Below are positions 18,715-27,562 of a stretch of 64,000 nucleotides of DNA, piece by piece. The translations under genes were made by a program, and so were the position numbers. The notes under the pieces are model-generated. The model saw nothing but the letters and a program-made list of their open reading frames with translations. It had not been told where the DNA came from and did no database searches. The DNA is from Phycisphaeraceae bacterium (lineage in GTDB: Bacteria; Planctomycetota; Phycisphaerae; Phycisphaerales; UBA1924). Position 1 is the first letter of the stretch; every line of letters begins with the position of its first letter. The stretch spans positions 124,001-188,000 of the forward strand of contig RECQ01000036.1 in assembly GCA_007693965.1 (NCBI GenBank). Direction: 5' to 3'.

Positions 18715-18971
18715 ATGAACGCAGAGGTCTCAGAGGGGCGCGGAGGAGGATGGAACGCGGAGGATGACAGAGTGAGACGGAGTAAGCAGGAGAGGAGACT
18801 CTCTTTTGTCGTGATTTCGACACCACGAGTCGCGGCGTGCATCTGAATCAATCACAGATGCACATACCAGAGCGCCCAATCTCCGACTCCGTTTCCCTCC
18901 GTCTTCCTCCCGCTCTCTCCGCATTCCATCCCCTCTCCCCCTCCGCGCATCTCTGAGCCCTCTGCGTTCAT
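18715..18971. repeat. Long inverted-repeat element B (GGAG-rich arms)
   Basis: Left arm 18715-18795 and right arm 18880-18971 are imperfect reverse complements; both contain TGAACGCAGAGG, CGCGGAGG and GGATGGAA in arm orientation. The right arm ends 11 bp before the amidase stop codon region, just as element A ends 8 bp before the amidase remnant. It is transcribed downstream of the P-type ATPase and could act as a terminator-like hairpin. Confidence 0.85.
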
Positions 18972-18982
18972 ACAAAATCAGC

Positions 18983-20773
18983 TCACAGCGAAGGCCGGCG
19001 CCGCCACAGGTCAAGCTCCATCTCCAGCGCATGGCCCAGCCGCAGCAGGGCGGCGTCTTCGTACAGCCTTCCCCACAGCGTCACTGCGAAGGGCGTTCCA
19101 TCTTCACGGAATCCCTGACGCAGCGTGATCGCCGGGTGGCCGGTCATGTTGGTGATGGCGTGCATGGCGCCGTGGCGCGTGGGCGCGATCACGGCGTCGA
19201 TATTCTCGTAGAGAGCCGCCGTCTGGCGCATCAGGCGGCCGCGTATGCGCTGGGCCTGCACATACTCCACCGCCGGCGCCAGTCGGGCCATGCGGAAGGT
19301 GTTCGGCCACGCGGCGTCGTCCTGCCAGCGCATCTGTTCATCCTGCCCGGAGCGCGTCAACTCGTCGAACGCCGCCGCCGCCTCGATGCCGATGAGGAAG
19401 AAGATCGCGCCGCCGAAGGGGCCCTGCGGCATATCAATCGGCGTCAGCTTCGCGCCGAGCTTTTCGAGCGCTTTCAGTGTTTCACGATCGGCGTCCGTCG
19501 CCGTGCGGCCTTTGTACTCGGCCTTCGAATACCCGATGCGCATGCCTTCGATCGAGCGCGTCATGTCAATGTTCAGCGGGATGTCGCGGGTGGACCGGTC
19601 GTGCGCATCGGGGCCGTCGATGGCGTCGAGCACCATGGCGCAGTCCTCGGCGCAGCGGCAGATGGGGCCGACCTTGTCGAGCGACCAGCACAGGGCCATG
19701 GCGCCGTGGCGCGAGACGCGCCCGAACGTGGGCCGGAACCCCGTGGCGCCGCAGCGGGCCGAGGGCGAGCCGATCGAGCCATACGTCTCTGTTCCAAGCG
19801 TGAAGGCGCACAATCCCGCCGCCACCGCCGCGGCGGACCCGGCGCTCGAGCCGCTCGACCCCTGCTCCAGGTTCCATGGGTTGTTCGTCCGCCCGCCGAA
19901 CCAGAGATCGCCGTACGCCAGTGCCCCCAGCGTGAGCTTGGCGACCAGCACGGCGCCCGCTTCATCGAGCATCTGCACCACCCGCGCATCGCGATCTGGC
20001 ACACGGTCCTTGTATGGCGCAGCGCCCCACGTCGTGCGCACGCCGCTGGTGTCAAAGAGATCCTTGGCGCCCCACGGAAGTCCGTGCAGCGGCCCGCGCC
20101 AGCGCCCGGCCCGGATCTCCTCATCCGCCCGCCGCGCCTGCGCCAGCGCCTGATCTTCCATCAGCGTCACCACGCACTCCAGCTTCGGATCAAGCCGCTT
20201 GAGGCGCCCGATGTAGAGCTTCGTCAGATCCTCACTGCTGAGGCGCCGCGTGCGCACCCAGTGCGAAAGCGCCCACGCCGGCGCAAAGGCGATGTCCTCC
20301 TCGTTCTGCGGCAGCGGCCCGGGGTCGGCGTTGCGCCACACCGCCCGGCGCCGGCGTGTCTCGAACTCCATCCCCGGCAGGCGCGGATCGAAAACCTCCG
20401 CCGGGCCATCTTCGTTGCGCAGCTCGATCGTGCGCTGGAAGTCGATCAATCCGAGCTGCCGGTCGATCGTGCGAAGCACCTGCTCGCGCTGTTCATTCGT
20501 GTATTGCAGCCGGGCCAGCTTCTCCGCCTCGGCGATGGTGCGCAGATCCACGCCCTGTGGAATGTCGGACTCGCCCTCGATCGCTTCATCAAGGACATCC
20601 TCGATCGCTTCCTGGAGCGTATCGGGCTGGCGAGCCCTCGCCGCGGCTCCCGGCACGCCCGCTCCCGCCGCCATGACGCCGGCGAGGGCCAGAAACCGTC
20701 GTCGATCGAACGCGATCTGCGGATCGACTTCGCTGCGAACACCAGGTGCGATTGAGCGGGTATCCCGGGCCAT
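18983..20773 (-). CDS. Tat-exported amidase-signature hydrolase
   Basis: 596 residues. The N-terminus has a twin-arginine signal (DRRRFLALAGVMAAGAGVPG, about residues 23-42). The amidase-signature core begins near residue 205: catalytic Lys in LPWGAKDLFD, the Ser-cis-Ser loop in GSSGSSAGSAAAVA, and the nucleophile region ETYGSIGSPS, giving a complete Ser-cisSer-Lys triad. About 170 residues between signal and core are Glu/Arg-rich and not assignable. Family members hydrolyse carboxamides; an exported form would act on periplasmic or environmental amides or peptides. The C-terminus is unusually close to repeat element B. A decayed partial copy lies at 15434-15590. Confidence 0.9.
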   Translation of the reverse strand: MARDTRSIAPGVRSEVDPQIAFDRRRFLALAGVMAAGAGVPGAAARARQPDTLQEAIEDVLDEAIEGESDIPQGVDLRTIAEAEKLARLQYTNEQREQVLRTIDRQLGLIDFQRTIELRNEDGPAEVFDPRLPGMEFETRRRRAVWRNADPGPLPQNEEDIAFAPAWALSHWVRTRRLSSEDLTKLYIGRLKRLDPKLECVVTLMEDQALAQARRADEEIRAGRWRGPLHGLPWGAKDLFDTSGVRTTWGAAPYKDRVPDRDARVVQMLDEAGAVLVAKLTLGALAYGDLWFGGRTNNPWNLEQGSSGSSAGSAAAVAAGLCAFTLGTETYGSIGSPSARCGATGFRPTFGRVSRHGAMALCWSLDKVGPICRCAEDCAMVLDAIDGPDAHDRSTRDIPLNIDMTRSIEGMRIGYSKAEYKGRTATDADRETLKALEKLGAKLTPIDMPQGPFGGAIFFLIGIEAAAAFDELTRSGQDEQMRWQDDAAWPNTFRMARLAPAVEYVQAQRIRGRLMRQTAALYENIDAVIAPTRHGAMHAITNMTGHPAITLRQGFREDGTPFAVTLWGRLYEDAALLRLGHALEMELDLWRRRPSL

Positions 20774-20880
20774 GAGAAAACCTCCCCGGCGCCGTGCGCC
20801 GTGTCGTCCTGTATTGGCCCGGAAAGTGTATGAATTCTCGATCGTCTGCGCCGGCGCCGGCGGCGGGCCTCGCAGTCGGC

Positions 20881-21417
20881 TCAGACCCCCTGCGCATCCA
20901 GCCAGCGCAGCAGGTCATCCGCGCTCCGCTGGCCGCGCAGCGTCGCCGCCACCACGCCATCTCGCAGCAGATACGTCATCGGAATCGCCTGACTGCCGAG
21001 AATCTCATTCGCTGCGACAGGCTCGCGATCCACCTCGATGTGCGTGGCGATCACGCCGCTGCGCGAGAGCCGTTCGATCACCGCCGCGTTGTTCAAGGCG
21101 TCCTTCTTGTATTGCTGACACGGCGCGCAGCGATCCGCAGTTGCGAAGACGACGACGGGCCGGCCCGATCGCGTTCCCTCGGCCACGGCCTCCGGCAGCG
21201 GCGGGGCGCCTGCCAGCAGCGGCGGCAGCGAAACCGTCTCCCGCGCCACGATGAACCCCGTCTCCGGGTCGTACTCGTGCGCCACGGTCAACCGGTCCAT
21301 CCACGCCTGGATGCCCGGAGGCGGCGCCTCCTCGATTTCGGCGCGGCGTTCAGGCGAGGAAGCCGCGCACCCCGCGATGGCGAGCGCTCCGAGGCAGCAC
21401 AGTAGTGTCAGGATCAT
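20881..21417 (-). CDS. Thioredoxin-fold lipoprotein
   Basis: 178 residues from Met at 21417; the frame is open 12 codons further but this start places the signal best: ILTLLCCLGALAIAGC, a lipoprotein signal with lipobox AIAGC. The mature part contains VVVFATADRCAPCQQYKKDA, a thioredoxin CxxC (CAPC), and the cis-Pro motif AIPMTYLLRDG, so a complete thioredoxin-like redox domain. It is probably a periplasmic thiol-disulfide protein anchored to a membrane. No clear ribosome site for either start. Confidence 0.82.
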   Translation of the reverse strand: MILTLLCCLGALAIAGCAASSPERRAEIEEAPPPGIQAWMDRLTVAHEYDPETGFIVARETVSLPPLLAGAPPLPEAVAEGTRSGRPVVVFATADRCAPCQQYKKDALNNAAVIERLSRSGVIATHIEVDREPVAANEILGSQAIPMTYLLRDGVVAATLRGQRSADDLLRWLDAQGV

Positions 21418-21589
21418 GGAGACATGAAACGGAGTGTGTGGGCATTCATGCATGGTTTCTCATTCTTGCCGGGCCGCCTCGCTTTGGCAATCCGAATGTC
21501 TATTTCCGTGCCCGCTCAGCGACCGGCCCCACAGCCTGCGCTAGAATCGGCTCCTACCGCGCGCTCGCGGAGGGATCGGAGCCGCAGCC

Positions 21590-22054
21590 ATGCCGGGCGC
21601 CTTTGACAAACTCGATCGCGCCATCGCCTCCTTCATGAGGCGGTACGGCGTCATCGCATTGCGATGGTCGCTGGCGGTCATTTTCATCTGGTTCGGCGCA
21701 CTCAAAATCGTCGGCCATTCTCCCGCCGCCGGACTGGTGATGGAGACCGTCGGCTGGATGCCGCTGCTCTCGCCGGCGCAATGGCTGATCGTGATCGGCT
21801 GGTGGGAGGTGGCGATCGGCGCGACGTTCCTCTTCAGAAAAACGCTCCGCATCGCCATCGCACTGCTGGCGCTGCAGATGGTGGGAACATTCATGCCGCT
21901 GGTGATGCTGCCCGGCATCACCTTCCAGGAAGGGCGCGCTCCGTGGGCGCCGACGATCGAGGGGCAGTACATCATCAAGAACCTGCTCATCATCTCCGCG
22001 GCCCTGGTGATCGGGGGGACGGTGCGGGGCGTGGAGAGAAGGCGCTCAGCTTGA
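21590..22054 (+). CDS. DoxX/DUF417-like small membrane protein
   Basis: 154 residues with four hydrophobic segments: VIALRWSLAVIFIWFGALKI, QWLIVIGWWEVAIGATFLF, IAIALLALQMVGTFMPLVML and IIKNLLIISAALVIGG. The FIWFGALK and GWWEVAIG motifs are typical of the DoxX/DUF417 group of four-helix inner-membrane proteins. Function in the family is poorly defined. A GGAGGGATCGGAG stretch precedes the start at 5-20 nt. It overlaps the convergent next gene by 9 bp at their 3' ends. Confidence 0.75.
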   Translation: MPGAFDKLDRAIASFMRRYGVIALRWSLAVIFIWFGALKIVGHSPAAGLVMETVGWMPLLSPAQWLIVIGWWEVAIGATFLFRKTLRIAIALLALQMVGTFMPLVMLPGITFQEGRAPWAPTIEGQYIIKNLLIISAALVIGGTVRGVERRRSA

Positions 22055-22537
22055 TGTCGAGACGGCGCCGGGCTTCCCATCCGTCAGCGCCACCACCATC
22101 CACGCCGCGCCGAGCATCGCCAGCATCGCGGGATACTGGTTCCACCTCGGCAGGTCGGGATCGTGCATGATGAACATGGTGATCATGAAGGCCGAGAAGA
22201 GCCCGATCGAGAACGCCAGTCCGAAGCTCGCCAGCGAGCGCCTTCGCGGGCTCCCCGGCTTCGCCGCCGCCGCGGCCAGCAACGCAGCGCCGATTGCCAA
22301 TTCGCTCAGGCCGATCACGCCCTGCGACAGGCGGGCCATGAACGTCACCAGCATCGACTCGCCTTCACCCGCCACCGGGCCGAGGAAGAACTCCCACACC
22401 GGCATGAACTGCTTCGGGTAGCGGTCGTGCACGAACGAGGGGACGACCGAGCCGACCGCCGCGGCCACGTGGAACACCCCCAGTCCGCCCAGCAGAACGC
22501 CCGGCAGCGTCGGCGCTGTCAGCTTTCTCATTTTCAT
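22046..22537 (-). CDS. Small four-helix membrane protein, DoxX-like
   Basis: 163 residues from the ATG at 22537 (the frame is open to 22585). Four hydrophobic segments: LLGGLGVFHVAAAVGSVVPS, SQGVIGLSELAIGAALLAAA, FGLAFSIGLFSAFMITMF and YPAMLAMLGAAWMVVAL. No catalytic motif. The pattern is like the DoxX-type protein encoded convergently next door, so the two may be distant paralogues or partners; that is inference. The start is uncertain since no ribosome site is evident. Confidence 0.6.
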   Translation of the reverse strand: MKMRKLTAPTLPGVLLGGLGVFHVAAAVGSVVPSFVHDRYPKQFMPVWEFFLGPVAGEGESMLVTFMARLSQGVIGLSELAIGAALLAAAAAKPGSPRRRSLASFGLAFSIGLFSAFMITMFIMHDPDLPRWNQYPAMLAMLGAAWMVVALTDGKPGAVSTSS

Positions 22538-22901
22538 CTGTTGAATCCCCGCGGCGGAATCGCCGTGAACGAACATAATCTGCATTCCATACGGATGAAA
22601 CCCTCGTCCCGTCAGTCGGCGCCGAAAAACCGGCGATGCAAGCCGTTCCGCTTCGCGAGCCTTGGCGCCGATTCGCAGGCGCCGGACCCGTGCGCAAAGA
22701 GCTGTTCGCAGTGCAAATGGGGATTCTCAGAGCCTTCAGGGCGGATTCCCACGCCTCCAGGCGGAATTCCTGAGCCTCCGCCCGGCCGCCCCGCCGGGGA
22801 CGCTCAACCCGCTCGCCCCGAGTCGGTAGGCTCTGGGAGCGCGATCGCCCCGGCCGTGCGGGCGCCGCCCTCGGAGACTCGAGAAGAGGACACCTTCGCA
22901 T
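22538..22901. other. Gene-free interval between divergent genes
   Basis: About 360 bp separating the leftward membrane-protein gene and the rightward M14 pair. It contains Pro/Gly-codon-like G+C-rich sequence in long open frames on both strands but nothing with recognisable protein features. Promoters for both flanking genes must lie here; I could not place them with confidence. Confidence 0.4.
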
Positions 22902-25091
22902 ATGAAATCAGTTCATCGATACGCGCTCGCCAGGGGGGCTGCGGCTGTCGTTGCGCCGGCCCTGGCCGCGGCGGTTGTTTCCTGCGCCGCCATCACGCAC
23001 CCGGTCGCCCTCGCGCAGCGTTCCTCCCCGCCGTCGGGCATCGCCGAGGGATACATGAACCACGACGCCCTCCGCGACCGCGTCCGCGCTGTGGCCCGCG
23101 CCAACAGGAATTGCGACCTCTCGACCATCGGCGAGAGCCGCGAGGGGCGCGAGCTCTTCCTGCTCACGCTCTCCTCGGACCATGCCAGCGCCCACCGCCG
23201 CCCCGCCCTGCTCATCACAGCCGGCCTCGACGGGCGCCACTGGCTCGGCGCCGAAACCGCGGCGCGCGTCGCCGAGCGCATCCTCGATGAACACACAGAG
23301 ATGCTCGACGAATTGACCATCTACGTCATCCCCCGCGCCAACCCCGACGGAACCGAGCTCAACTTCGGCCCCGTCAACATGGGGAACATCGGCACGCTCC
23401 GCCCCGTCGATCTCGACCGCGATGGCGAAGTGAACGAGGACGGGCCGAACGATCTCGATGGCGACGGCGTCATCACCATGATGCGCTGCGCCAATCCTCC
23501 CCTCAGCGATACCCCCACCCACCTGCCCGACCCCCACGAGCCGCGTCTGATGAAGACGCCCGACTGGAGCAAGGGCGAACGCGCCACCCACATCCTCTAC
23601 ACAGAGGGAATCGACGAGGACGGCGACGGCAGAATCGCCGAGGACGGCCCCGGCTTCGTCGATCTCGACCGCAACTTCATGCACCTCTGGCCCGAACATG
23701 ACACCGCCGGCGGCGCCGGGCCCTACCAGCTCAGCGAACCCGAATCGCTCGCCCTCGCGAAGTTCGTCTTCGAGCACACCAACATCGCCATGGCCATCAC
23801 CTACGGTCGCCATGACAACATGATCAACGTCCCCGACCACCGCGGCCGCGACACCAACCGGCGCATCGTCACCGGCATCGACGAGGGCGACAAAGCCCTC
23901 TACGACGAGCTCTCCAAGCTCTTCAAGGAAACGACCGAGCAGAAGCGCGCTCCGAAGGAAGACATCGCCGGCAGCTTCCACGCCTGGCTCTACGCCCAGC
24001 GCGGCGTGCCCAGCGTCGCCACCGTCGTGTGGGGACGCCCCGATGTCGAGAAACCGAAAACAGATGAAGAAGCCGACAACGGCGAAGCCCCCCGCGAAGA
24101 AGCCGAAGAGCCCGCAGCGCCCGCCGCCGATCCGCTGGCGGGATCGTGGAGCGGCGAGATCGCCCTTCCCATGATGGAAGGCATGGAGGACGCGCCGCGC
24201 AGGCTCGATGTCACGCTCAACCTCGAAGTGACGGACGGGACCGACGTCGCCGGCTCGCTCACATCCATGATGGGCGACATCGAGCTCTCCGGAACGAAAG
24301 ATCCCGGCTCTCCCGCCGTCACGCTCACCGGCCAGATGGGCGGCGCCGTGATCACCATCCCAGCAACCGCGGCCGGCGACGACCTCCGGGCCCAGATCAC
24401 CGGCCCCATGCCCGGCGCCATGACGCTGAACGCGAAGCGCGAGGGCGGACCGCCCGACGCCGGCGAAACCGGGGCGGGGACGCCCCGGCCCGCGAGGAAG
24501 GAGGGCCCCGCCGACGCCGAAGCCGCGGCGTGGCTGGAATACTCCGACAGCCGCGGCGGGGTCGGCTTCGTCGAGTGGACCACCTTCGACCATCCCCAGC
24601 TCGGCGAAGTCGAGATCGGCGGCTTCGTCCCCGGCTTCACCATGAACCCGCCCGCCGACGAGCTGGACGGGCTCGCAGAAAAGCAGGCCGCCTTCGCCAT
24701 CGCGCTCGCCGACAAGCGCCCGCGCCTCAGCGTGCAGGGCCCGGATGTGAAGCGACTCGCCTCCGGCCTGTACGACGTGCGCATCGCCATCGTCAACGAC
24801 GGCTGGCTGCCCACGCGCACCGCCATGGGCGCCCGGGCCCGCGCCATGCTCCCCACCGTGCTGCGCCTCTCGACGCCGATTGACAACATCGTCACCGGCG
24901 AGCGCATCGACCGCGCGTGGCGCATCGACGGCCTCTCGCGCCACGACGCCCACTGGATCCTCGCCGTCGAGGACGGCGCAACCATTGAGATCGAACTGCT
25001 GGACGATCAGCTCGGCGACCGGCTGATCCGCTTCACCGCCGATGAGAACACGACCGTCGATATGACCGACCTGCCGGAGGACCGCCGATGA
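22902..25091 (+). CDS. M14 carboxypeptidase-like protein lacking catalytic residues (pseudo-peptidase) with inserted beta-rich domain
   Basis: 729 residues with an N-terminal export signal (hydrophobic ~15-35). The M14 zinc-carboxypeptidase fold is recognisable by close parallel to the next gene: ELTIYVIPRANPDG, DRDGEVNEDGPNDLDGDG, DEDGDGRIAEDGPG and DLDRNF. But the zinc motif HxxE is replaced by Asp110-G-R-His113 (AGLDGRHWLGAE), the third ligand His by Gly302 (TYGRHDN), and the catalytic Glu by Val375 (SVATVVWG). The aligned residues in the next gene are His105, Glu108, His300 and Glu373, all intact. After an acidic Pro/Ala linker (~390-410), a ~120-residue domain is inserted (AGSWSGEIALPM...), alternating hydrophobic and rich in Gly, like a lipocalin-type beta barrel; the M14 C-terminal region then resumes. 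Ribosome site AGAGGAC. The stop overlaps the next start (ATGA). Confidence 0.82.
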   Translation: MKSVHRYALARGAAAVVAPALAAAVVSCAAITHPVALAQRSSPPSGIAEGYMNHDALRDRVRAVARANRNCDLSTIGESREGRELFLLTLSSDHASAHRRPALLITAGLDGRHWLGAETAARVAERILDEHTEMLDELTIYVIPRANPDGTELNFGPVNMGNIGTLRPVDLDRDGEVNEDGPNDLDGDGVITMMRCANPPLSDTPTHLPDPHEPRLMKTPDWSKGERATHILYTEGIDEDGDGRIAEDGPGFVDLDRNFMHLWPEHDTAGGAGPYQLSEPESLALAKFVFEHTNIAMAITYGRHDNMINVPDHRGRDTNRRIVTGIDEGDKALYDELSKLFKETTEQKRAPKEDIAGSFHAWLYAQRGVPSVATVVWGRPDVEKPKTDEEADNGEAPREEAEEPAAPAADPLAGSWSGEIALPMMEGMEDAPRRLDVTLNLEVTDGTDVAGSLTSMMGDIELSGTKDPGSPAVTLTGQMGGAVITIPATAAGDDLRAQITGPMPGAMTLNAKREGGPPDAGETGAGTPRPARKEGPADAEAAAWLEYSDSRGGVGFVEWTTFDHPQLGEVEIGGFVPGFTMNPPADELDGLAEKQAAFAIALADKRPRLSVQGPDVKRLASGLYDVRIAIVNDGWLPTRTAMGARARAMLPTVLRLSTPIDNIVTGERIDRAWRIDGLSRHDAHWILAVEDGATIEIELLDDQLGDRLIRFTADENTTVDMTDLPEDRR

Positions 25092-26890
25092 ACACCTTCT
25101 TCAACCGCTCGAATCTCTTCATCGCCGGCGCCCTCCTGCTCACGGCGGTCTTCGCGCCGCGGGCCGCGCTGGCCCAGCAGCAGATCGACAGCCGCGTCGA
25201 CATCGCCTGGAACCGCTACTACGACTTCGAAGAGTGCGAGCAGATCATGCGCCGCCTCGCCGACGCCTACCCCGAGCTGCTGACGCTGAAGTCCATCGGC
25301 AAGTCGGAGCAGGGGCGCGACATGTGGCTGATGATCCTCAACAACCCCGAGACCGGGCCGCACGAGGACAAGCCCGCCATGTGGATCGACGGCTCGATCC
25401 ACGCCAACGAGATCCAGTCCACCGAAACGACGCTCTACTCCATCTGGTACCTCGCGAGCGCCTACGGCCAGGTGAAGCCGCTCACCGAGCTGGTGGACCG
25501 CGTCGCGTTCTACTTCCTGCCCATCGTCAACCCCGACGGCCGGGCCGCGTGGTTCGAAGGGCCGGCGACGCCGCACATGTTCCGCTCCGGCCTTCGCCCC
25601 ACCGATCTCGACTTCGACGGCCGCAAGGACGAAGACGGCCCCGACGACCTCACCGAAACCGGCAGCATCAACATCATGTGGCGTCCCGACCCGCACGGCA
25701 CGCACCGGCGCAATCCGAAAGATCCGCGGATCTTCGAGCGCGTCGGCCCCGATGAAACCGGCGACTGGTCCTTCGCGGGCTGGGAAGGCGTTGACCGCGA
25801 CGGCGACGGCCGCCGAAACGAAGACGGCCCCGGCGGCTACGACATGAACCGCAACTGGCCCAGCGACTGGCAGCCCAACCACGTGCAGCGCGGCGCCGGG
25901 GACTACCCCTTCAGCTATCCCGAAACCCGCGCTGTCGGCATGTTCATCCTCGACCATCCCAACATCGCCGCGGGCCAGGCGTACCACAACACCGGCGGCA
26001 TGCTCCTCCGCGGCCCCGGCGCCGCCTACAACGAGGCCATCTATCCCCGCTCCGACATCCAGGTCTACGACAAGCTCGGCAAGGCCGGCGAAGAGATGCT
26101 CCCCCACTACAACTACTGGGTCATCCACGCCGATCTCTACACCGTGCACGGCGGCTTCGTGAACTGGCTCGCCGAGGGCCTCGGCATCATCAGCTTCACC
26201 AACGAGCTGTGGACCGATCGGCGCATACTCCAGAGCGGGCAGAACCCCACCGCCGAGCAGCGCATGCGCTGGCAGGACCGCGTCCTCTTCGGCCAGACCT
26301 TCGACGACTGGCAGGAATACGACCATCCCGAGCTCGGCCCCGTCCTCATCGGCGGCGGGACCAAGTTCTCCAGCCGCACCCCGCCCCCCTTCATGCTCGA
26401 AGAAGAATGCCACCGCAACTTCGCCTTCACCGTCTTCCACGCCATGAACATGCCCGAGATCAGCTTCGGCTGGACCGAGGTGAAGCGCGCCGGCGCCCCC
26501 GGAAACGCCGAAGGAAGCGACCTGTGGCGCATCACCCTCGAGATCGACAACAAGCGCATCATCCCCACACGCACCGGCATCGCGGCCCAGCGCGGCATCG
26601 GCACGCCCGACCGCCTCACACTCAGCGGCGAGGGCGTCGAGGTCGTGGCGGCGGGCACGCTGGGCCACCGCTTCGACCGCACCATGACGCCCACGCAGCA
26701 GAGCCCGCACCGGCCGCACATCGTCCTGAGTGAAGACGGCGTCCCCGGCGAAGGCCGCCGCACCTACCGCTTCTTCGTGCGGGCCGCCGAGGGCGCGGAG
26801 CTGACATTGCGCTACACTGCCGAGAAGGCCCGCGACATCGAGACGACCATCCGCATCGAGGAGGGGGTGATTGAGAGTGCTGAGTTCTGA
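25088..26890 (+). CDS. Secreted M14-family zinc carboxypeptidase
   Basis: 600 residues with an N-terminal signal peptide (LFIAGALLLTAVFAPRAALA, cleavage after ~ALA). Complete M14 active site: zinc ligands His105 and Glu108 in DGSIHANEIQS, His300 in GQAYHNTGG, substrate Arg in YDMNRNWP, and catalytic Glu373 in SFTNELW. The two DxDG-rich insertions (DFDGRKDEDGPDD and DRDGDGRRNEDGPGG) may bind Ca2+ by analogy with other Asp-rich loops. It is likely a periplasmic or secreted exopeptidase. The start codon overlaps the stop of the preceding pseudo-peptidase by 4 bp, so translation is coupled and the two products are probably made in fixed ratio. The last residues (ESAEF) and the TGA stop come from a GAGTNCY heptamer array. 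Confidence 0.9.
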   Translation: MNTFFNRSNLFIAGALLLTAVFAPRAALAQQQIDSRVDIAWNRYYDFEECEQIMRRLADAYPELLTLKSIGKSEQGRDMWLMILNNPETGPHEDKPAMWIDGSIHANEIQSTETTLYSIWYLASAYGQVKPLTELVDRVAFYFLPIVNPDGRAAWFEGPATPHMFRSGLRPTDLDFDGRKDEDGPDDLTETGSINIMWRPDPHGTHRRNPKDPRIFERVGPDETGDWSFAGWEGVDRDGDGRRNEDGPGGYDMNRNWPSDWQPNHVQRGAGDYPFSYPETRAVGMFILDHPNIAAGQAYHNTGGMLLRGPGAAYNEAIYPRSDIQVYDKLGKAGEEMLPHYNYWVIHADLYTVHGGFVNWLAEGLGIISFTNELWTDRRILQSGQNPTAEQRMRWQDRVLFGQTFDDWQEYDHPELGPVLIGGGTKFSSRTPPPFMLEEECHRNFAFTVFHAMNMPEISFGWTEVKRAGAPGNAEGSDLWRITLEIDNKRIIPTRTGIAAQRGIGTPDRLTLSGEGVEVVAAGTLGHRFDRTMTPTQQSPHRPHIVLSEDGVPGEGRRTYRFFVRAAEGAELTLRYTAEKARDIETTIRIEEGVIESAEF

Positions 26891-26996
26891 GTGCTGAGTT
26901 CTGAGTGCTGAGTTCTGAGTGCTGAGTTCTGAGTGCTGAGTGCTGAGTGCTGAGTCGGAAATACTCAGAACTCAGAACTCTCAGAACTCAGAACTT
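26873..26996. repeat. GAGTNCY heptamer array, locus 2, with inverted arm
   Basis: About twelve GAGT(T/G)CT units on the + strand, then after CGGAAAT a shorter run of the reverse complement (ACTCAGA units). The two halves can fold into a hairpin between the M14 gene and the NTF2-like gene. The first units form the end of the M14 coding sequence and its stop. Confidence 0.9.
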
Positions 26997-27015
26997 CTCA
27001 AAGGAGTGAACCCGC

Positions 27016-27537
27016 ATGGCCGATCGCCAAGGCGACTTCAGCGCGCTCGAACGCGAGATTCGCGACCTGCACCGGTTCTTCCAGGACTGGTACAACGGCG
27101 CGATCCCCGACACCGATGAATCGTTCCAGCGCTTCGCCGGGGCCCTGGCGCCGGGGTTCCTGATCGTCCTTCCCGATGGCCGGGCCCTGGATCGCGAGCA
27201 GATTCTCCGCGCTGTGCGCACCGAGAACGCAAGTCACGGCAAGTCGGGGCCGGAAATCAGAATCTGGGTGGAGGATGTGCGCCTGCGCATCCCGCCCCGC
27301 ACCGATGGCGACCTGCTCATCGCCACCTACGAGGAGTGGCAGGGCGATGCGGGCGACGACGACAGCCCGCGCGGACGCCTCAGCACCGGCGTCTTCCGCA
27401 TCCCGCCCGCCCCCGGAACCGCCCCCGGAACCACCCCCGGAACCGCCCCCGGAACAGACGTTGTCGAATGGCTGCACGTGCATGAAACATGGCTGCCATC
27501 GTCAATCCGGCCGAAGGGCGACGGCGAAGACGGTTGA
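27016..27537 (+). CDS. NTF2/SnoaL-like protein with PGT repeat
   Basis: 173 residues. The N-terminal half (DFSALEREIRDLHRFFQDWYNG ... FAGALAPGFLIVLPDGRALDREQIL) fits the DUF4440/SnoaL-like NTF2 fold: a helical start followed by curved beta strands that end in EWLHVHETWLP. Near the C-terminus four PGT(A/T) units come from a 12-bp DNA repeat (CCCGGAACCGCC type, about 27408-27456), which may vary in copy number. AAAGGAG precedes ATG 27016 with a suitable gap. It follows the heptamer array after the M14 gene and may be read from the same transcript. Function unknown. Confidence 0.7.
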   Translation: MADRQGDFSALEREIRDLHRFFQDWYNGAIPDTDESFQRFAGALAPGFLIVLPDGRALDREQILRAVRTENASHGKSGPEIRIWVEDVRLRIPPRTDGDLLIATYEEWQGDAGDDDSPRGRLSTGVFRIPPAPGTAPGTTPGTAPGTDVVEWLHVHETWLPSSIRPKGDGEDG

Positions 27538-27562
27538 GCCTCGCATCGGCGCGGGCCTGCAG

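Noticed and set aside
15183-18971. Inverted-repeat elements A and B as ends of a composite transposon carrying the P-type ATPase
   Set aside because: No transposase or target-site duplication was seen, and each element is itself a complete inverted pair; a duplicated module explains the pattern better.
22163-23290. 375-codon plus-strand frame crossing the 22.5-22.9 kb gap
   Set aside because: Starts antisense to the DoxX-like gene and ends in another frame of the M14 gene; His/Arg/Pro-rich shadow sequence.
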